64,000 bases of DNA from Desulfuromonas thiophila (GTDB taxonomy: Bacteria > Desulfobacterota > Desulfuromonadia > Desulfuromonadales > Desulfuromonadaceae): positions 1 through 64,000 of the forward strand of contig NZ_FNAQ01000001.1 in assembly GCF_900101955.1 (NCBI RefSeq), in the 5' to 3' direction. Of the stretch, positions 1 to 8,517 are shown in pieces; within the stretch, counting starts at the first letter, position 1, and every line of letters begins with the position of its first letter. The position numbers and the translations under genes were made by a program. Below the pieces are notes generated by a model. The model had not been told where the DNA came from. It searched no databases and saw only the letters and a program-made list of their open reading frames with translations.

Positions 1-138
1 GCTCAGTTCGCGGGATAGCGCATCAACGGATTCGCCCCGCAGCAGACGTAGGACCACTTCACGCTTGCGGGCGGCACTCCAGCGCTGCCCCTCGGCCAAC
101 GGTCCTGTGACGGTTTCGTTCTGGTTCTGTTTGGTCAT
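1..138 (-). mobile_element. Transposase N-terminus of an insertion sequence (partial)
   Basis: Reading leftward from an ATG at 138, the frame stays open to the window edge (46 codons). It begins MTKQNQNETV and continues with RWSAARKREVVLRLLRGES, a basic helix-turn-helix start like the OrfA/transposase N-termini of IS3-type and related elements. A ribosome binding site (AAGGAG) lies 7 nt upstream. The element end is at about 184-186. The rest of the element lies outside the window, so family and integrity cannot be judged. I see the HTH-like start directly; the IS3-type assignment is an inference. Confidence 0.7.
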
Positions 139-148
139 TGTTAATCTC

Positions 149-186
149 CTTGGACACGGGGACATTACCCCAAATCAGTGTCCAAG
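149..186. repeat. IS terminal hairpin / inverted repeat
   Basis: The arms CTTGGACAC (149-157) and GTGTCCAAG (178-186) pair perfectly. Inside them GGGG and CCCC can pair as well. The structure lies between the transposase start and the truncated host gene, so it marks the element end and could also sequester the transposase ribosome binding site. Confidence 0.6.
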
Positions 187-319
187 AAAACCGGCGCCGC
201 TCCAGATGCAGTTCCTCGACAACCTGCGGCCGCAGTGGCTCAAGGAGGCTGCCGCCAAGGGTCTGTATGATGAAAAGACCCGTCAGGGCATGGCGTTCAA
301 GACCTCCTACAGCAAATAA
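187..319 (+). pseudogene. 3' fragment of a host gene truncated by the IS
   Basis: Immediately outside the IS end, an open frame encodes a hydrophilic C-terminal tail (FLDNLRPQWLKEAAAKGLYD, then ending in KTSYSK) and stops at TAA 317-319. The internal ATG at about 204 has no ribosome binding site, so this looks like the surviving 3' end of a longer gene cut by the insertion. I do not recognise the protein family from 37-44 residues. Confidence 0.5.
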
Positions 320-343
320 TCCGCTTCCCTGACCGCTCAGGCG

Positions 344-380
344 ACGGCCCGGTTCTCCCGCACGGGGAGGGCCGGGCCGT
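344..380. terminator. Inverted repeat, probable terminator of the truncated gene
   Basis: Arms ACGGCCCGG (344-352) and CCGGGCCGT (372-380) form a strong GC stem 25 nt after the stop codon of the truncated gene. There is no clean T-run, so factor-independent termination is uncertain. Confidence 0.45.
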
Positions 381-500
381 TGTGCGTTGACACCACTGGC
401 GGCAGGGGGCGGGGCTTGTGGGGCTTGCAATTGCGGCGCGGGAGTGCGAGTCTCAGGCGGTCTTTTTTTCTGTCCGGCCACCGTTTAGGGAGGAGATGCC

Positions 501-1364
501 ATGCCCCTGCCGTTTGTGCCCCAGTCCGTGCTGGAGGCGTTTATCCTGGAGGATGCGCCCTATGGCGATCTGACCTGTCAGGCCCTTGGTCTGGAGGCCC
601 AGCCGGGTGAGATGGAATGCAGCTTTCGCGCGGCCACCTGTGTCTGTGGCAGCGAGGAGGCGGCCCGACTGGCCGAGCTGTGCGGCTGCCGGGTGACGCA
701 ACTGTGCCCCAGCGGCAGCCTGGTGGCGGCAGGGGAGCCGGTGCTGCGGTTGACCGGTTCCGTTGCGGCGTTGCACCGCTGCTGGCGCATGGCGGGCAAT
801 CTGCTGGAGTATCTCAGTGGCATCAGCAGCCGCACGCGCCAGCTGGTCGACAGCGCCCGCCAGGTCAATCCGCAGGTGCTGGTGACGGCAACACGCAAGA
901 TTTTTCCCGGCACCAAGGCGCTGGTGACCAAGGCGGTGCTGTGCGGTGGCGGTCAGCTCCACCGGCTGGGGCTGTCGGAAACGGTGCTGGTGTTCGACAA
1001 TCACCGCCATTTTCTGCCACCCGATCAGCCTTTGGCGGCACTGGTGGCGCAGTTGCGCCGCAGCCTGCCCGACAAGAAGATCACCATCGAGGTCAAGGAC
1101 AGTGCCGAAGCCCTCGAACTGGCGCGGTTGGGGGTCGATGCGGTGCAGCTCGACAAGATCGGGGTGGCGGAACTGGCCGAGCTGGTGCGCCAGGTGCGCG
1201 CCATCCATCCCGCAACCCTGCTGGTCGCCGCTGGCGGCATCCGCCAGGACAATCTGGTGGCCTATGCCGCCACCGGCGTCGATATTCTGGTGACTTCGAG
1301 CCTGTACAGTGGCCCGCCGGCCGATCTGGCGGTGCGGCTGCGGCCGCAGCCGCCGGCCGCGTAA
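501..1364 (+). CDS. modD: ModD-like protein (quinolinate phosphoribosyltransferase fold)
   Basis: A 287-residue protein of the nicotinate-nucleotide pyrophosphorylase (NadC/ModD) superfamily. The ATG at 501 follows GGGAGGAG. Family residues visible include the N-terminal LEDAPYGDLTCQAL segment, the central ATRKIFPGTKALVTKAVLCGGG phosphate/substrate-binding stretch, LFDNHRHF-type FDNHRHFL, and C-terminal LVAAGGIRQDN. The HRHF motif and the N-terminal match point to ModD, the protein often encoded with molybdate transport genes, rather than NadC. Its precise reaction is not established. It lies 46 nt upstream of tatABC, which export folded, often molybdenum-containing, enzymes; this fits a molybdoenzyme context. 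NadC is the alternative. Confidence 0.82.
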   Translation: MPLPFVPQSVLEAFILEDAPYGDLTCQALGLEAQPGEMECSFRAATCVCGSEEAARLAELCGCRVTQLCPSGSLVAAGEPVLRLTGSVAALHRCWRMAGNLLEYLSGISSRTRQLVDSARQVNPQVLVTATRKIFPGTKALVTKAVLCGGGQLHRLGLSETVLVFDNHRHFLPPDQPLAALVAQLRRSLPDKKITIEVKDSAEALELARLGVDAVQLDKIGVAELAELVRQVRAIHPATLLVAAGGIRQDNLVAYAATGVDILVTSSLYSGPPADLAVRLRPQPPAA

Positions 1365-1410
1365 GCGCCCTGTCGGCGCTACAGACGTATCCTGAAGGAG
1401 GGAAATCAGC

Positions 1411-1602
1411 ATGTTCGGACTGGGGAGTCAGGAACTGTTTCTGGTGCTGCTGGTTGTTGTGGTGCTGTTTGGTGCCAAGCGCTTGCCGCAGCTGGGGGAG
1501 GCCCTGGGCAAGGGCATTCGTAATTTCAAAAGCGGCCTGAAAACGCCGGGGGACAAGGAAGAAGGGCGGGACGATGGGCGCGACGAGCGTGACGACGCCT
1601 GA
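1411..1602 (+). CDS. tatA: Twin-arginine translocase subunit TatA
   Basis: A 63-residue protein with one N-terminal membrane segment (about residues 7-21), the FGAKRLPQLGEALGKGIRNFK hinge and amphipathic helix typical of TatA, and a short charged Asp/Arg-rich tail. AAGGAGG precedes the ATG. TatA forms the size-variable conduit of the Tat pathway in the inner membrane. It is the first of three consecutive tat genes, 24 nt before tatB. Confidence 0.92.
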   Translation: MFGLGSQELFLVLLVVVVLFGAKRLPQLGEALGKGIRNFKSGLKTPGDKEEGRDDGRDERDDA

Positions 1603-1626
1603 ACTCAGGCCTGAAGGAGGGCGCGG

Positions 1627-1941
1627 ATGCTGGGCATCAGCATGACCGAACTGCTGGTGATTCTGCTGCTGGCGCTGCTGGTGCTGGGGCCCCGCCGGCT
1701 GCCCGATATCGCCCGTGGCCTGGGGCGGGGGCTGCGCGAACTGCGCCGTGCCAGTGACGAGTTGCGCGCCAGCCTGGAACTGACGGAGGTCGATCGGTCG
1801 GCAGCGGAGCAGAAGGTTTCGCCGGCAGCGCCTGCCGGCCAGCCGATTGATTTTGCCGCCCCAGCCGAGGACGAGGCAGAGATCGTCGCGGCGCCAGCCT
1901 TATCCGCCGCTGGCCAGGAGGCCGACCGTGCCGGTCGATGA
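1627..1941 (+). CDS. tatB: Sec-independent translocase protein TatB
   Basis: A 104-residue protein with an N-terminal membrane helix ([19 protein letters not shown]), an [20 protein letters not shown] amphipathic helix and a longer acidic/alanine-rich tail. The longer cytoplasmic part and the LGPRRLPD signature separate TatB from the TatA just upstream. TatB with TatC binds twin-arginine signal peptides. The 3' end overlaps the GTG start of tatC by 14 nt, indicating translational coupling. Confidence 0.9.
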   Translation: MLGISMTELLVILLLALLVLGPRRLPDIARGLGRGLRELRRASDELRASLELTEVDRSAAEQKVSPAAPAGQPIDFAAPAEDEAEIVAAPALSAAGQEADRAGR

Positions 1942-2683
1942 GCAACCCGCTGCGCAACCGGGCCTGGCGGCGGACATGGGGCTGGTCGAGCATCTGGAGG
2001 AACTGCGTCGCCGCCTGCTGCGCGCCCTGCTGGCCTGGCTGGCGGGGTTCGCCCTGTGCTACCACTGGGCGCAGGAGCTGTTTGTCTGGTTCAGCGCGCC
2101 GGTGCTGCAGGTGTTGCCGCCGGGTAGCTCAATGGTGTTTGTTCAGGCCACCGAACCCTTTTTTACCTATCTCAAGGCCGCCGCCCTGGCCGGCTTCCTC
2201 GTTGCCCTGCCGATCCTTCTTTATCAGCTGTGGGCCTTTGTCGCGCCGGCCCTTTATCCTGGGGAAAAGCGTTTTGCCGTACCCTTCGTGCTTAGCGGCT
2301 GCCTGTGTTTCGGCGCCGGCACCTGGTTCGGCTTCCAGCTGGTGTTTCCGCTGATCTTTCAGTTTCTGATTCAATTCGGTACCGACAGCGGCCAGATTCA
2401 GGCCATGCTGTCCATGGGCGCCTATCTGAGCCTGGCCAGTCGGCTGCTGCTGGCCTTCGGCCTGGTTTTCGAAATGCCCATCCTCAGCTTTTTTCTGGCC
2501 CGGCTGGGGTTGATCACTGGCGCCCGGTTGGCCAGCTGGCGCCGTCATGCCTTTGTCGCCGCCTTTATCATCGGTGCCATGCTGACGCCGCCGGATGTCA
2601 TTTCCCAGCTGGCTCTGGCCGTGCCCTTTATCCTGCTCTACGAGGTCAGCATCCTCGTTGCCCGCCTGAGTAGCCGCCGCTAA
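1928..2683 (+). CDS. tatC: Sec-independent translocase protein TatC
   Basis: A 251-residue six-span membrane protein. The N-terminal [18 protein letters not shown] motif and the [15 protein letters not shown] and LTPPDVISQ segments are characteristic of TatC, the twin-arginine signal receptor. An upstream ATG at 1847 is in frame, but the GTG at 1928 follows AGGAGG at proper spacing and gives the family length, so I prefer it. It is the last gene of modD-tatABC. Confidence 0.93.
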   Translation: MPVDEQPAAQPGLAADMGLVEHLEELRRRLLRALLAWLAGFALCYHWAQELFVWFSAPVLQVLPPGSSMVFVQATEPFFTYLKAAALAGFLVALPILLYQLWAFVAPALYPGEKRFAVPFVLSGCLCFGAGTWFGFQLVFPLIFQFLIQFGTDSGQIQAMLSMGAYLSLASRLLLAFGLVFEMPILSFFLARLGLITGARLASWRRHAFVAAFIIGAMLTPPDVISQLALAVPFILLYEVSILVARLSSRR

Positions 2684-2862
2684 CATTTTTGGGATATCAG
2701 AGCTTCTTGTAAAAGTACATGCAGGCCTTCTAGCATTATTAGCGAAATAATATAAAAGTCAAGATTACTAGACAATCGTCTGATATTGTTTGGTTGCGAT
2801 ACCAAAAACGATCAGGAAGCTGTCAATGAAGCTCAAGGCTTATGTCTCATAGTTGATGGGAG
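2684..2862. other. AT-rich intergenic stretch after tatC
   Basis: About 180 bases clearly richer in A/T than the flanking tat genes, lying between convergent transcription units. I see no clean hairpin with a T-run and no credible ORF. The composition could reflect imported or decayed DNA. Confidence 0.4.
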
Positions 2863-3111
2863 TCATATAATAAGGTCTGTTCTCCTACCTTGAGAAATGT
2901 ATGTCCTCTCCGTTGACGGAACCGGAGAAGCGCCAATACAGGTGCATTCACGTTTGTGTCTGCGCGTGTGTATGAGTGCTGAGCTGTATTTCAGGGCGGC
3001 CTGAGGAGTTGCGAAACGTTCTTTGGCTGTTTGCGCGGAAGTTTTTCCTGAAATTGGTGCTTCACTTTGAGGTAATTGTGAGGCGCTGGTCGGTATGTAA
3101 ATTTTAGTCAT
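2863..3111 (-). CDS. Small hypothetical protein (82 aa) after dgkA
   Basis: The frame starts with ATG at 3111, 31 nt after the dgkA stop on the same strand, and has AAGGAG 9 nt upstream. The product is hydrophilic, with no membrane segment or motif I recognise. It has many Ser/Thr/Arg residues and three scattered Cys. Position and ribosome binding site argue for expression as the last gene of the envelope operon. The unremarkable composition means it could be fortuitous. Confidence 0.35.
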   Translation of the reverse strand: MTKIYIPTSASQLPQSEAPISGKTSAQTAKERFATPQAALKYSSALIHTRRHKRECTCIGASPVPSTERTYISQGRRTDLII

Positions 3112-3142
3112 GTGCTTTCTCCTTCGCGGTGGCTTTAAAAGA

Positions 3143-3502
3143 TCAGCGTGGCCAGGGAATCGTCAGCCAGCACAGGGTAGCAAACAACAGGCTTATAAGG
3201 ACTGCGGCCGAACCCATGTCCTTGGCGCGCCCGGCGAGTTCGTGCCAGTCTGGGCCTATACGGTCGATAACTGCCTCAATGGCGGAATTTAAAAGCTCCA
3301 CGATGAGCACAAGCAGGACCGAGCCAATTAACAACAAACGGTCAGTCATGACCAGATCAAGCCAGAAGGCTAAAGGCAGGAGTAGCGCCGCTACCGCGAT
3401 TTCCTGACGGAACGCGGCCTCGGAACGAAAGGCGGCCTTGAGACCGGCGAGGGAATAGCTCATCGCGCGTATCACGCGTCGAATACCGGTATTCTTTTTC
3501 AT
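3143..3502 (-). CDS. dgkA: Diacylglycerol kinase DgkA
   Basis: A 119-residue, three-span inner-membrane protein. It has the RAMSYSLAGLKAAFRSEAAFRQE N-terminal amphipathic region and the catalytic ELLNSAIEAVIDRI motif of the small prokaryotic DgkA family. It phosphorylates diacylglycerol to phosphatidate. Its start overlaps the stop of the upstream LtaS/OpgB-like gene by 4 nt (ATGA). DgkA is known to recycle the diacylglycerol released when phosphatidylglycerol donates phosphoglycerol, so the coupling to two such transferase-like genes makes functional sense. Confidence 0.93.
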   Translation of the reverse strand: MKKNTGIRRVIRAMSYSLAGLKAAFRSEAAFRQEIAVAALLLPLAFWLDLVMTDRLLLIGSVLLVLIVELLNSAIEAVIDRIGPDWHELAGRAKDMGSAAVLISLLFATLCWLTIPWPR

Positions 3503-5583
3503 AGGGTTTTTTCCTGTGCGGAAGCGATGCCCGCAGTATTTTGGCGCAGAGAGTGACTTGCGCTTTCAATGTAGGCTTGCAGAAAATCAGTGCTTTGGCG
3601 GGATTCTTCCGGTGAAGGGTTTGTGGCGATAGCCTGGTGTTTGCGCAGATCGATTTGAAAATGCAGGGGCTGCCGGCTTTGTGGCCAGACCAGCAATCGG
3701 TTGCCTTGGACAAGCCCGACAGTTTGGTCACTGCCCGAGGGCTTGATGACGGCAAAACCGGCATCAAACGGGGATAGGGCCAGCAAATCTCTTCCCCAGC
3801 ATTGGTGCTGAATGTTGTGGCCGAGTCGGCCAAGGATGGTGGGCACGATATCAACCTGTGATCCAACGCGGTCGCAAAAAGAACCGTAGCGTTTTTGAAT
3901 TCCTGGCGCCACAAGCAGTAGGGGGACGTGAAATCGGTTGAGATCAAGTTCTGTTAGCTGTTCGGAATTGGCAAAGCCATGGTCGCCGACGATGACAAAA
4001 AGGGTTTCCTGAAAGAACGGCTGTTTTTCTATGGCAGCGAAAAACCGCCCCAGTGCCCAGTCTGCGTAACGCATGGCGGTAAGATGCGCGTTAAGACTTC
4101 CCGCAGTGGTTACGGCGGGGACAGGTAGTGGGTTTGGAAGCGCATAGGGAGTGTGGTTGGACAGTGTTTGCAACAAGGCAAAGAAGGGTTTTTTGCGGGG
4201 CATGCTCGCGAGCTCCTTGGCTGCTCGGTCGAACATGTCCTGATCGCTGACGCCCCAAGTAGGATCTTTGACCACAGGATTCACATAATCGTTGCGGCCG
4301 ATAAAATTCTGGAAACCTTGTCGTCTGAAAAAGCCCAACTGGTTGTCCCAAGCAAAATCTCCATTATAAACATATAGGTCCTCATATCCTAAAAGTTTGA
4401 GGAGAGGAGCTAGCCCTGAAAAATCATGGCTTCCTTCACTCATCTGCATCAGATATTCATAGCCCGGCAGATTTGGAAACGAAGTCATGGTGGCGAATAT
4501 CCCCTGATGTGTGTGGGTGCCATTGGCTAGAAAATTTCTGAACAGCAACCCTTTTTTGCTTAGCTCATCGAAGCAGGGAGTGATGTTGTGAGAGTCTCCC
4601 AGCGCGCCAACATATCGCGCCGCCAAACTTTCCATGAGGATGACCACGACATTGCGAACGGGGAGCTGGCCATCGCTCCGTGGTTGGTAGACGCGACGAA
4701 CAACGGCCTGTTCAGCGTCTACAAGGGTTTCCTGGGGCAAAAGCAAGGATTGTCGGACGATGCGGATGGCTTCGGTAGCGGCCATGGAGTTTTTCCACAG
4801 GGGCGGTTTCCGCCTGGCCAAGCGACCGACGATGGCGGTATAAAGCGTTTGCTCCGGATTAAGCCCCAGTTGGTTGGCAAAAATGGATGGGGTTGTAAAG
4901 GCATCACCCCAGCGCAGGGGGGGGCCCTGGCGCAGAGTTCCTCTGGCGGCGAGAATGACTACGAGTAGTGCCGGCAGCAACAGAAACCAGCGTTTTGCAT
5001 GCGATTTTCTCGACGGTTCTTCTTTAGAGATCGCTCTGCTGAGCCAGCGTAGCGCCATGAACGATGAGCAGCTGAGTAAGCCCCAAGCGACGATCAGGCG
5101 CGAAAGGGGGAAGCCATGCCACAGCATGCGCAGAACGGTAATGGGATTCTCGGTGAGATACTGGAAGACCAGTCCGTTCAGCCGTTGATGGAATTCACGG
5201 TAAAAAATCGGCTCAATCAAGCCAAGCAAAATAAAGAGACTGGCAACTGCAGTCAGGTAGACAACTTGAACTGGTCGGTGCCAGGAACGATGCTGAAGAA
5301 CGATGAATGGGAGCAAAGGGAACGCCGTATAGGCGATGATCCGAGAGTCAAAGCGTAGACCATTGAAGTAAGCGGTCATAAGGTCTGACCAGGTAGCCGT
5401 GCTGCTTTGGTCAAGGTTGGTGAGATGGAGGCTCAGACGCAGGAGTGTCAACAGAAGCAGTAGTCCCAGGCACGAGAGAGCGAAAAAAAGCTCGAAACCG
5501 GAAGCCTCTCCCCCGTGGTTTTCTCGGGCCAACAGGGAGAATATAGCTCGACCCTTTTGAGTAGATTTTTGCTGATTGATCAT
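3499..5583 (-). CDS. LtaS/OpgB-like sulfatase-fold membrane transferase (second copy)
   Basis: A 694-residue protein with about five N-terminal membrane spans (residues about 30-215), then a periplasmic alkaline-phosphatase/sulfatase domain from about 308. Visible active-site elements are the metal-ligand ILMESLA (Glu about 319), the nucleophile region NGTHTHQG (Thr about 356) and the metal-binding VGDHG (about 532-536). Family members move phosphoglycerol or phosphoethanolamine from phospholipids onto glycans or lipids at the outer face of the inner membrane. The gene starts 24 nt after the related upstream gene ends and overlaps dgkA by 4 nt. The exact acceptor is unknown. A phosphoethanolamine transferase is an alternative, but the dgkA coupling favours phosphoglycerol transfer. 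Confidence 0.8.
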   Translation of the reverse strand: MINQQKSTQKGRAIFSLLARENHGGEASGFELFFALSCLGLLLLLTLLRLSLHLTNLDQSSTATWSDLMTAYFNGLRFDSRIIAYTAFPLLPFIVLQHRSWHRPVQVVYLTAVASLFILLGLIEPIFYREFHQRLNGLVFQYLTENPITVLRMLWHGFPLSRLIVAWGLLSCSSFMALRWLSRAISKEEPSRKSHAKRWFLLLPALLVVILAARGTLRQGPPLRWGDAFTTPSIFANQLGLNPEQTLYTAIVGRLARRKPPLWKNSMAATEAIRIVRQSLLLPQETLVDAEQAVVRRVYQPRSDGQLPVRNVVVILMESLAARYVGALGDSHNITPCFDELSKKGLLFRNFLANGTHTHQGIFATMTSFPNLPGYEYLMQMSEGSHDFSGLAPLLKLLGYEDLYVYNGDFAWDNQLGFFRRQGFQNFIGRNDYVNPVVKDPTWGVSDQDMFDRAAKELASMPRKKPFFALLQTLSNHTPYALPNPLPVPAVTTAGSLNAHLTAMRYADWALGRFFAAIEKQPFFQETLFVIVGDHGFANSEQLTELDLNRFHVPLLLVAPGIQKRYGSFCDRVGSQVDIVPTILGRLGHNIQHQCWGRDLLALSPFDAGFAVIKPSGSDQTVGLVQGNRLLVWPQSRQPLHFQIDLRKHQAIATNPSPEESRQSTDFLQAYIESASHSLRQNTAGIASAQEKTL

Positions 5584-5607
5584 GGAAACCTTCGATTCTG
5601 TAATTTT

Positions 5608-7668
5608 TTAAAAGATTTTAGCGAAACAGCCTGCCTTGCTCTGATGCTGTAGAATTGCCTGAATCAGCAGGTTTTTTTTGGCTTCTTTTATGCCAAGCTT
5701 TGGTTGGTGTGGCCTGGCTTTGGCCACGTGTTGCGCCGAGCGGGGCTGATTGAGTTTGTGGCGAATAATATAATCAGCCCCTTGATAGTATGCTTGGGCA
5801 ATTTGGACTAGGGGGTCTTCAGGCGAGGAAGTCTCTATTTGTTCACTTTCCCAAGGATGGTGGATTTTTTTGATGCCTTGACGGGGTTCCAACAGAATAA
5901 GCTGATCATCGCAGTAAAGACCTAATTTCTGGTAGTTTCCGACGAGCGCTCGCGGGTGGTAATCGGCAGCGAGCAGATTCTCCCCGAAGAAGTGGCTTTT
6001 GTAATTAAAGCTGAGTAGGCCCAACAGCGTTGGTGCTAAATCAATTTGACTTGCCGTGTTCGCAAACTCATCGCTTGCCAGATGTTTTGGGCTATAAAAA
6101 AGCATTGGAATGTGGTAGCGGGCTATGGGCAGGCCAACTTTGCCGGCGCTACCCGCGCAGTGATCGGCGACAATAATGAACAGGGTATCGTCAAACCAGG
6201 CGTGTGAACGGGCTTCTAGGAATAGCTGTTCGAGGGCGTAATCGGTATAACGGACGGCGCCTTCCCGGCTGCTGCCCGAGGGTATGTTGATTTTTCCTTT
6301 TGGATAGGTATAGGGGCGGTGGTTGCTGGTGGTCATCAGATGGAAAAAGAAGGGTTTTCCCTTTGCGGCAACGGTGTCGGCTTCCCGAATGGCTTTGGCA
6401 TACAGATCCTCATCACAGACTCCCCAGGCATTTTTAAACTGAATCTCTTCCGTGAGAAAATTGCCTTCATCAATGATGCGGTAGCCATTACGTGAAAAAA
6501 ACGTGTTCATATTGTCAAAAAAACCGCGGCCACCGTAGAGAAAAGCCGTGTCATAGCCCTGTTGGCGTAAGACCTGTCCCAGACTGAAAAACGGGCCGCA
6601 GTCCGGTCGTTTTACCAGCGCTCGGCCAGGGGTTGGCGGAATTGAGAGCGTGATTGCCTCCAACCCGCGGGTGGTGCGTGTTCCAGTTGCAAAAAGATTG
6701 CTGAAAAACAGTCCTTCCGGGATCAGTTGATCCAGAAACGGGGTCAGACGGGGCACGTCAGGACTCCGAAAGCGGGTGAGATACTGAGCACTTAGGCTCT
6801 CCACGGTGATTAAAAAAACATTAAGCCGTTGAGGCGATCCTGCGGCTGTAATTTCACGGTGGATGTCAAACAACTCGGATGTGGCTGAATTAACATGTAG
6901 TTGTTTCTTGAGCAGGTTTGAAAGATTTTGGGGGTCTCCAAGGGCATAAAATTTTTCGTAGTCCAGAATATTCAGGCGAAATGCTGTAATGAACTGATAA
7001 GGGCCATTGACAGACAATTCGTTGACATAGTTGTTGTTCGAGCCTGAAAGATTTTGTGTTGATAAAATAAGCGGTAAAAGCAGCGCGAGCACGCCGTGAA
7101 GAAATAAGTAGCTGATGTTGTTTTTATTTTTAGGGATTTTTTCCAGGCAGGCGGCAAGGCGGCAGCGTAAAAAAATAAATGATGGGAGAGAAGTCGACAG
7201 AAGGTAAAGGAAAACAAGAAACATGGAATATGATTCGTAGATATTTTGGGTTACCTCCCGGCGATAGACGAGATAGTCTACGGCAATGAAGTTAAATCTT
7301 GTGCCGAATTCCTGCCAGAAAAGGATTTCAGCGGCAAGAATGAAGAAGAACATCACTAGACTGGCGAAGAGCAAGCCCTCATATAAAAAGCGGAACCATT
7401 TTTTGCGGGTTAGAGGTCTGGACTTGAAAATGAGTGGCAGAGCTGGCAGGAGAAGAGCAGGGAAAAGAAAAGCGCTATCATAGGCCAAGCCCTTGACAAA
7501 AATATAGGTAAGAGCTGTAAAACCATGCGGGATTTCTTTCCACATGGAAAAAGTCAGACCAAGGCGCAGTATAAAAAAGCCGGTCAGCAGAACACCGTAC
7601 AAGATAAAGATAAAATTGTAAGGTTGTGGCGGCACCAGGATTTTTTTGGAATGAGGTTTTCCACTCAT
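5608..7668 (-). CDS. LtaS/OpgB-like sulfatase-fold membrane transferase (first copy)
   Basis: A 686-residue protein with an N-terminal membrane region of about five spans (residues about 18-205) and a C-terminal sulfatase-fold domain from about 280. It shows the metal ligand in ITVESLS (Glu about 290), the nucleophile region ATGTRTTRGLEA (Thr about 330) and the metal site VADH. The GTRTTRGLEA string is typical of the OpgB/LtaS-like group found in Proteobacteria. Together with the next gene it makes a tandem but divergent pair, suggesting two acceptors or a primer-plus-extension arrangement. Base composition is lower in GC than the rest of the window. Confidence 0.8.
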   Translation of the reverse strand: MSGKPHSKKILVPPQPYNFIFILYGVLLTGFFILRLGLTFSMWKEIPHGFTALTYIFVKGLAYDSAFLFPALLLPALPLIFKSRPLTRKKWFRFLYEGLLFASLVMFFFILAAEILFWQEFGTRFNFIAVDYLVYRREVTQNIYESYSMFLVFLYLLSTSLPSFIFLRCRLAACLEKIPKNKNNISYLFLHGVLALLLPLILSTQNLSGSNNNYVNELSVNGPYQFITAFRLNILDYEKFYALGDPQNLSNLLKKQLHVNSATSELFDIHREITAAGSPQRLNVFLITVESLSAQYLTRFRSPDVPRLTPFLDQLIPEGLFFSNLFATGTRTTRGLEAITLSIPPTPGRALVKRPDCGPFFSLGQVLRQQGYDTAFLYGGRGFFDNMNTFFSRNGYRIIDEGNFLTEEIQFKNAWGVCDEDLYAKAIREADTVAAKGKPFFFHLMTTSNHRPYTYPKGKINIPSGSSREGAVRYTDYALEQLFLEARSHAWFDDTLFIIVADHCAGSAGKVGLPIARYHIPMLFYSPKHLASDEFANTASQIDLAPTLLGLLSFNYKSHFFGENLLAADYHPRALVGNYQKLGLYCDDQLILLEPRQGIKKIHHPWESEQIETSSPEDPLVQIAQAYYQGADYIIRHKLNQPRSAQHVAKARPHQPKLGIKEAKKNLLIQAILQHQSKAGCFAKIF

Positions 7669-7818
7669 GTTTTCCGGCCCCTTTTAATGTTAATATGAAA
7701 AATAATTAGTTTTATTTTTTTCGCGCAGCTATAGTTTTTCGCGAGCGACGCGAATTTTTTTGGAAATAGATTGTAGAGCTAGAAGGTCGAGAAGAATGCT
7801 TGAATGGGGGGAAGTCGG

Positions 7819-8517
7819 TCAGAGTTTGCCTTTGAAAGGGCCAAAATATAAAACCCAGTTTACAACCCAGCAAAGCCAAGCAGAGCAAAGACAATGAGAC
7901 AGGAAATGAGCGCCACGGGCTATCTGTCCGAAGCTGAACAGGCAACCTAATGCCAGGGACAGGAACAGAGCTTGTTGAGCCCGTTTGCGGTTATGCTTTA
8001 AAAAGATGAAGTATCCAGCGGAAAGGGAGAAAGCACCTGCCGAATGCCCAGCGGGAAAACAGTGCCCTGACTTGGCCCGCGTCAGCCCGACGCAGGAGAG
8101 GGTTTCTCGCCAGGAGATTTCCTGCCGCGTGCCGCCATATTGCTGGAGAGACCAAGGGCAGGGCCTGTCCAGAATGTATTTGCCAGTGGCGACCAAACCT
8201 GTTCCTAGACCGATGCAGAGCAACAGATAGAAGGCTGAACGGCTGAGGGGGCGCCAGAAGTTGTCGGACCAGCTCAGAAGCATGACCAAGAGACTCCCGG
8301 ATGCGGTAAAAATGATAATTTTTCGTCCTCCCCTATGGATGATGGTTTCGGCCCACCAGCTGTGCTTGAAAGGCCAGAGGCCAAGTTGTTGATTGTAGAA
8401 TGCCTCCGCAATGAATTGATCAAACCTGGCGAGGCTTAAAATCATTGCAAAAACGAAAAGTAGTGAGGGCCAGAGCAGCAGTCGCCAGAAGCCTATGGGG
8501 GGGATGCTTGAATTCAT
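7819..8517 (-). CDS. PAP2-family membrane phosphatase
   Basis: A 232-residue protein with about six hydrophobic segments. It carries a PAP2 phosphatase signature: the K-x6-RP-like YILDRPCP region near residue 120, then CFPAGHSAGAFSL (the central SGH-type motif, written AGHS here) and the C-terminal ARGAHFLSHCLCS (R-x5-H). The family dephosphorylates lipid phosphates such as phosphatidate, undecaprenyl diphosphate or lipid A. Its start overlaps the stop of the kinase-like gene (TAATG). Which lipid it acts on cannot be told from sequence. Confidence 0.82.
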   Translation of the reverse strand: MNSSIPPIGFWRLLLWPSLLFVFAMILSLARFDQFIAEAFYNQQLGLWPFKHSWWAETIIHRGGRKIIIFTASGSLLVMLLSWSDNFWRPLSRSAFYLLLCIGLGTGLVATGKYILDRPCPWSLQQYGGTRQEISWRETLSCVGLTRAKSGHCFPAGHSAGAFSLSAGYFIFLKHNRKRAQQALFLSLALGCLFSFGQIARGAHFLSHCLCSAWLCWVVNWVLYFGPFKGKL

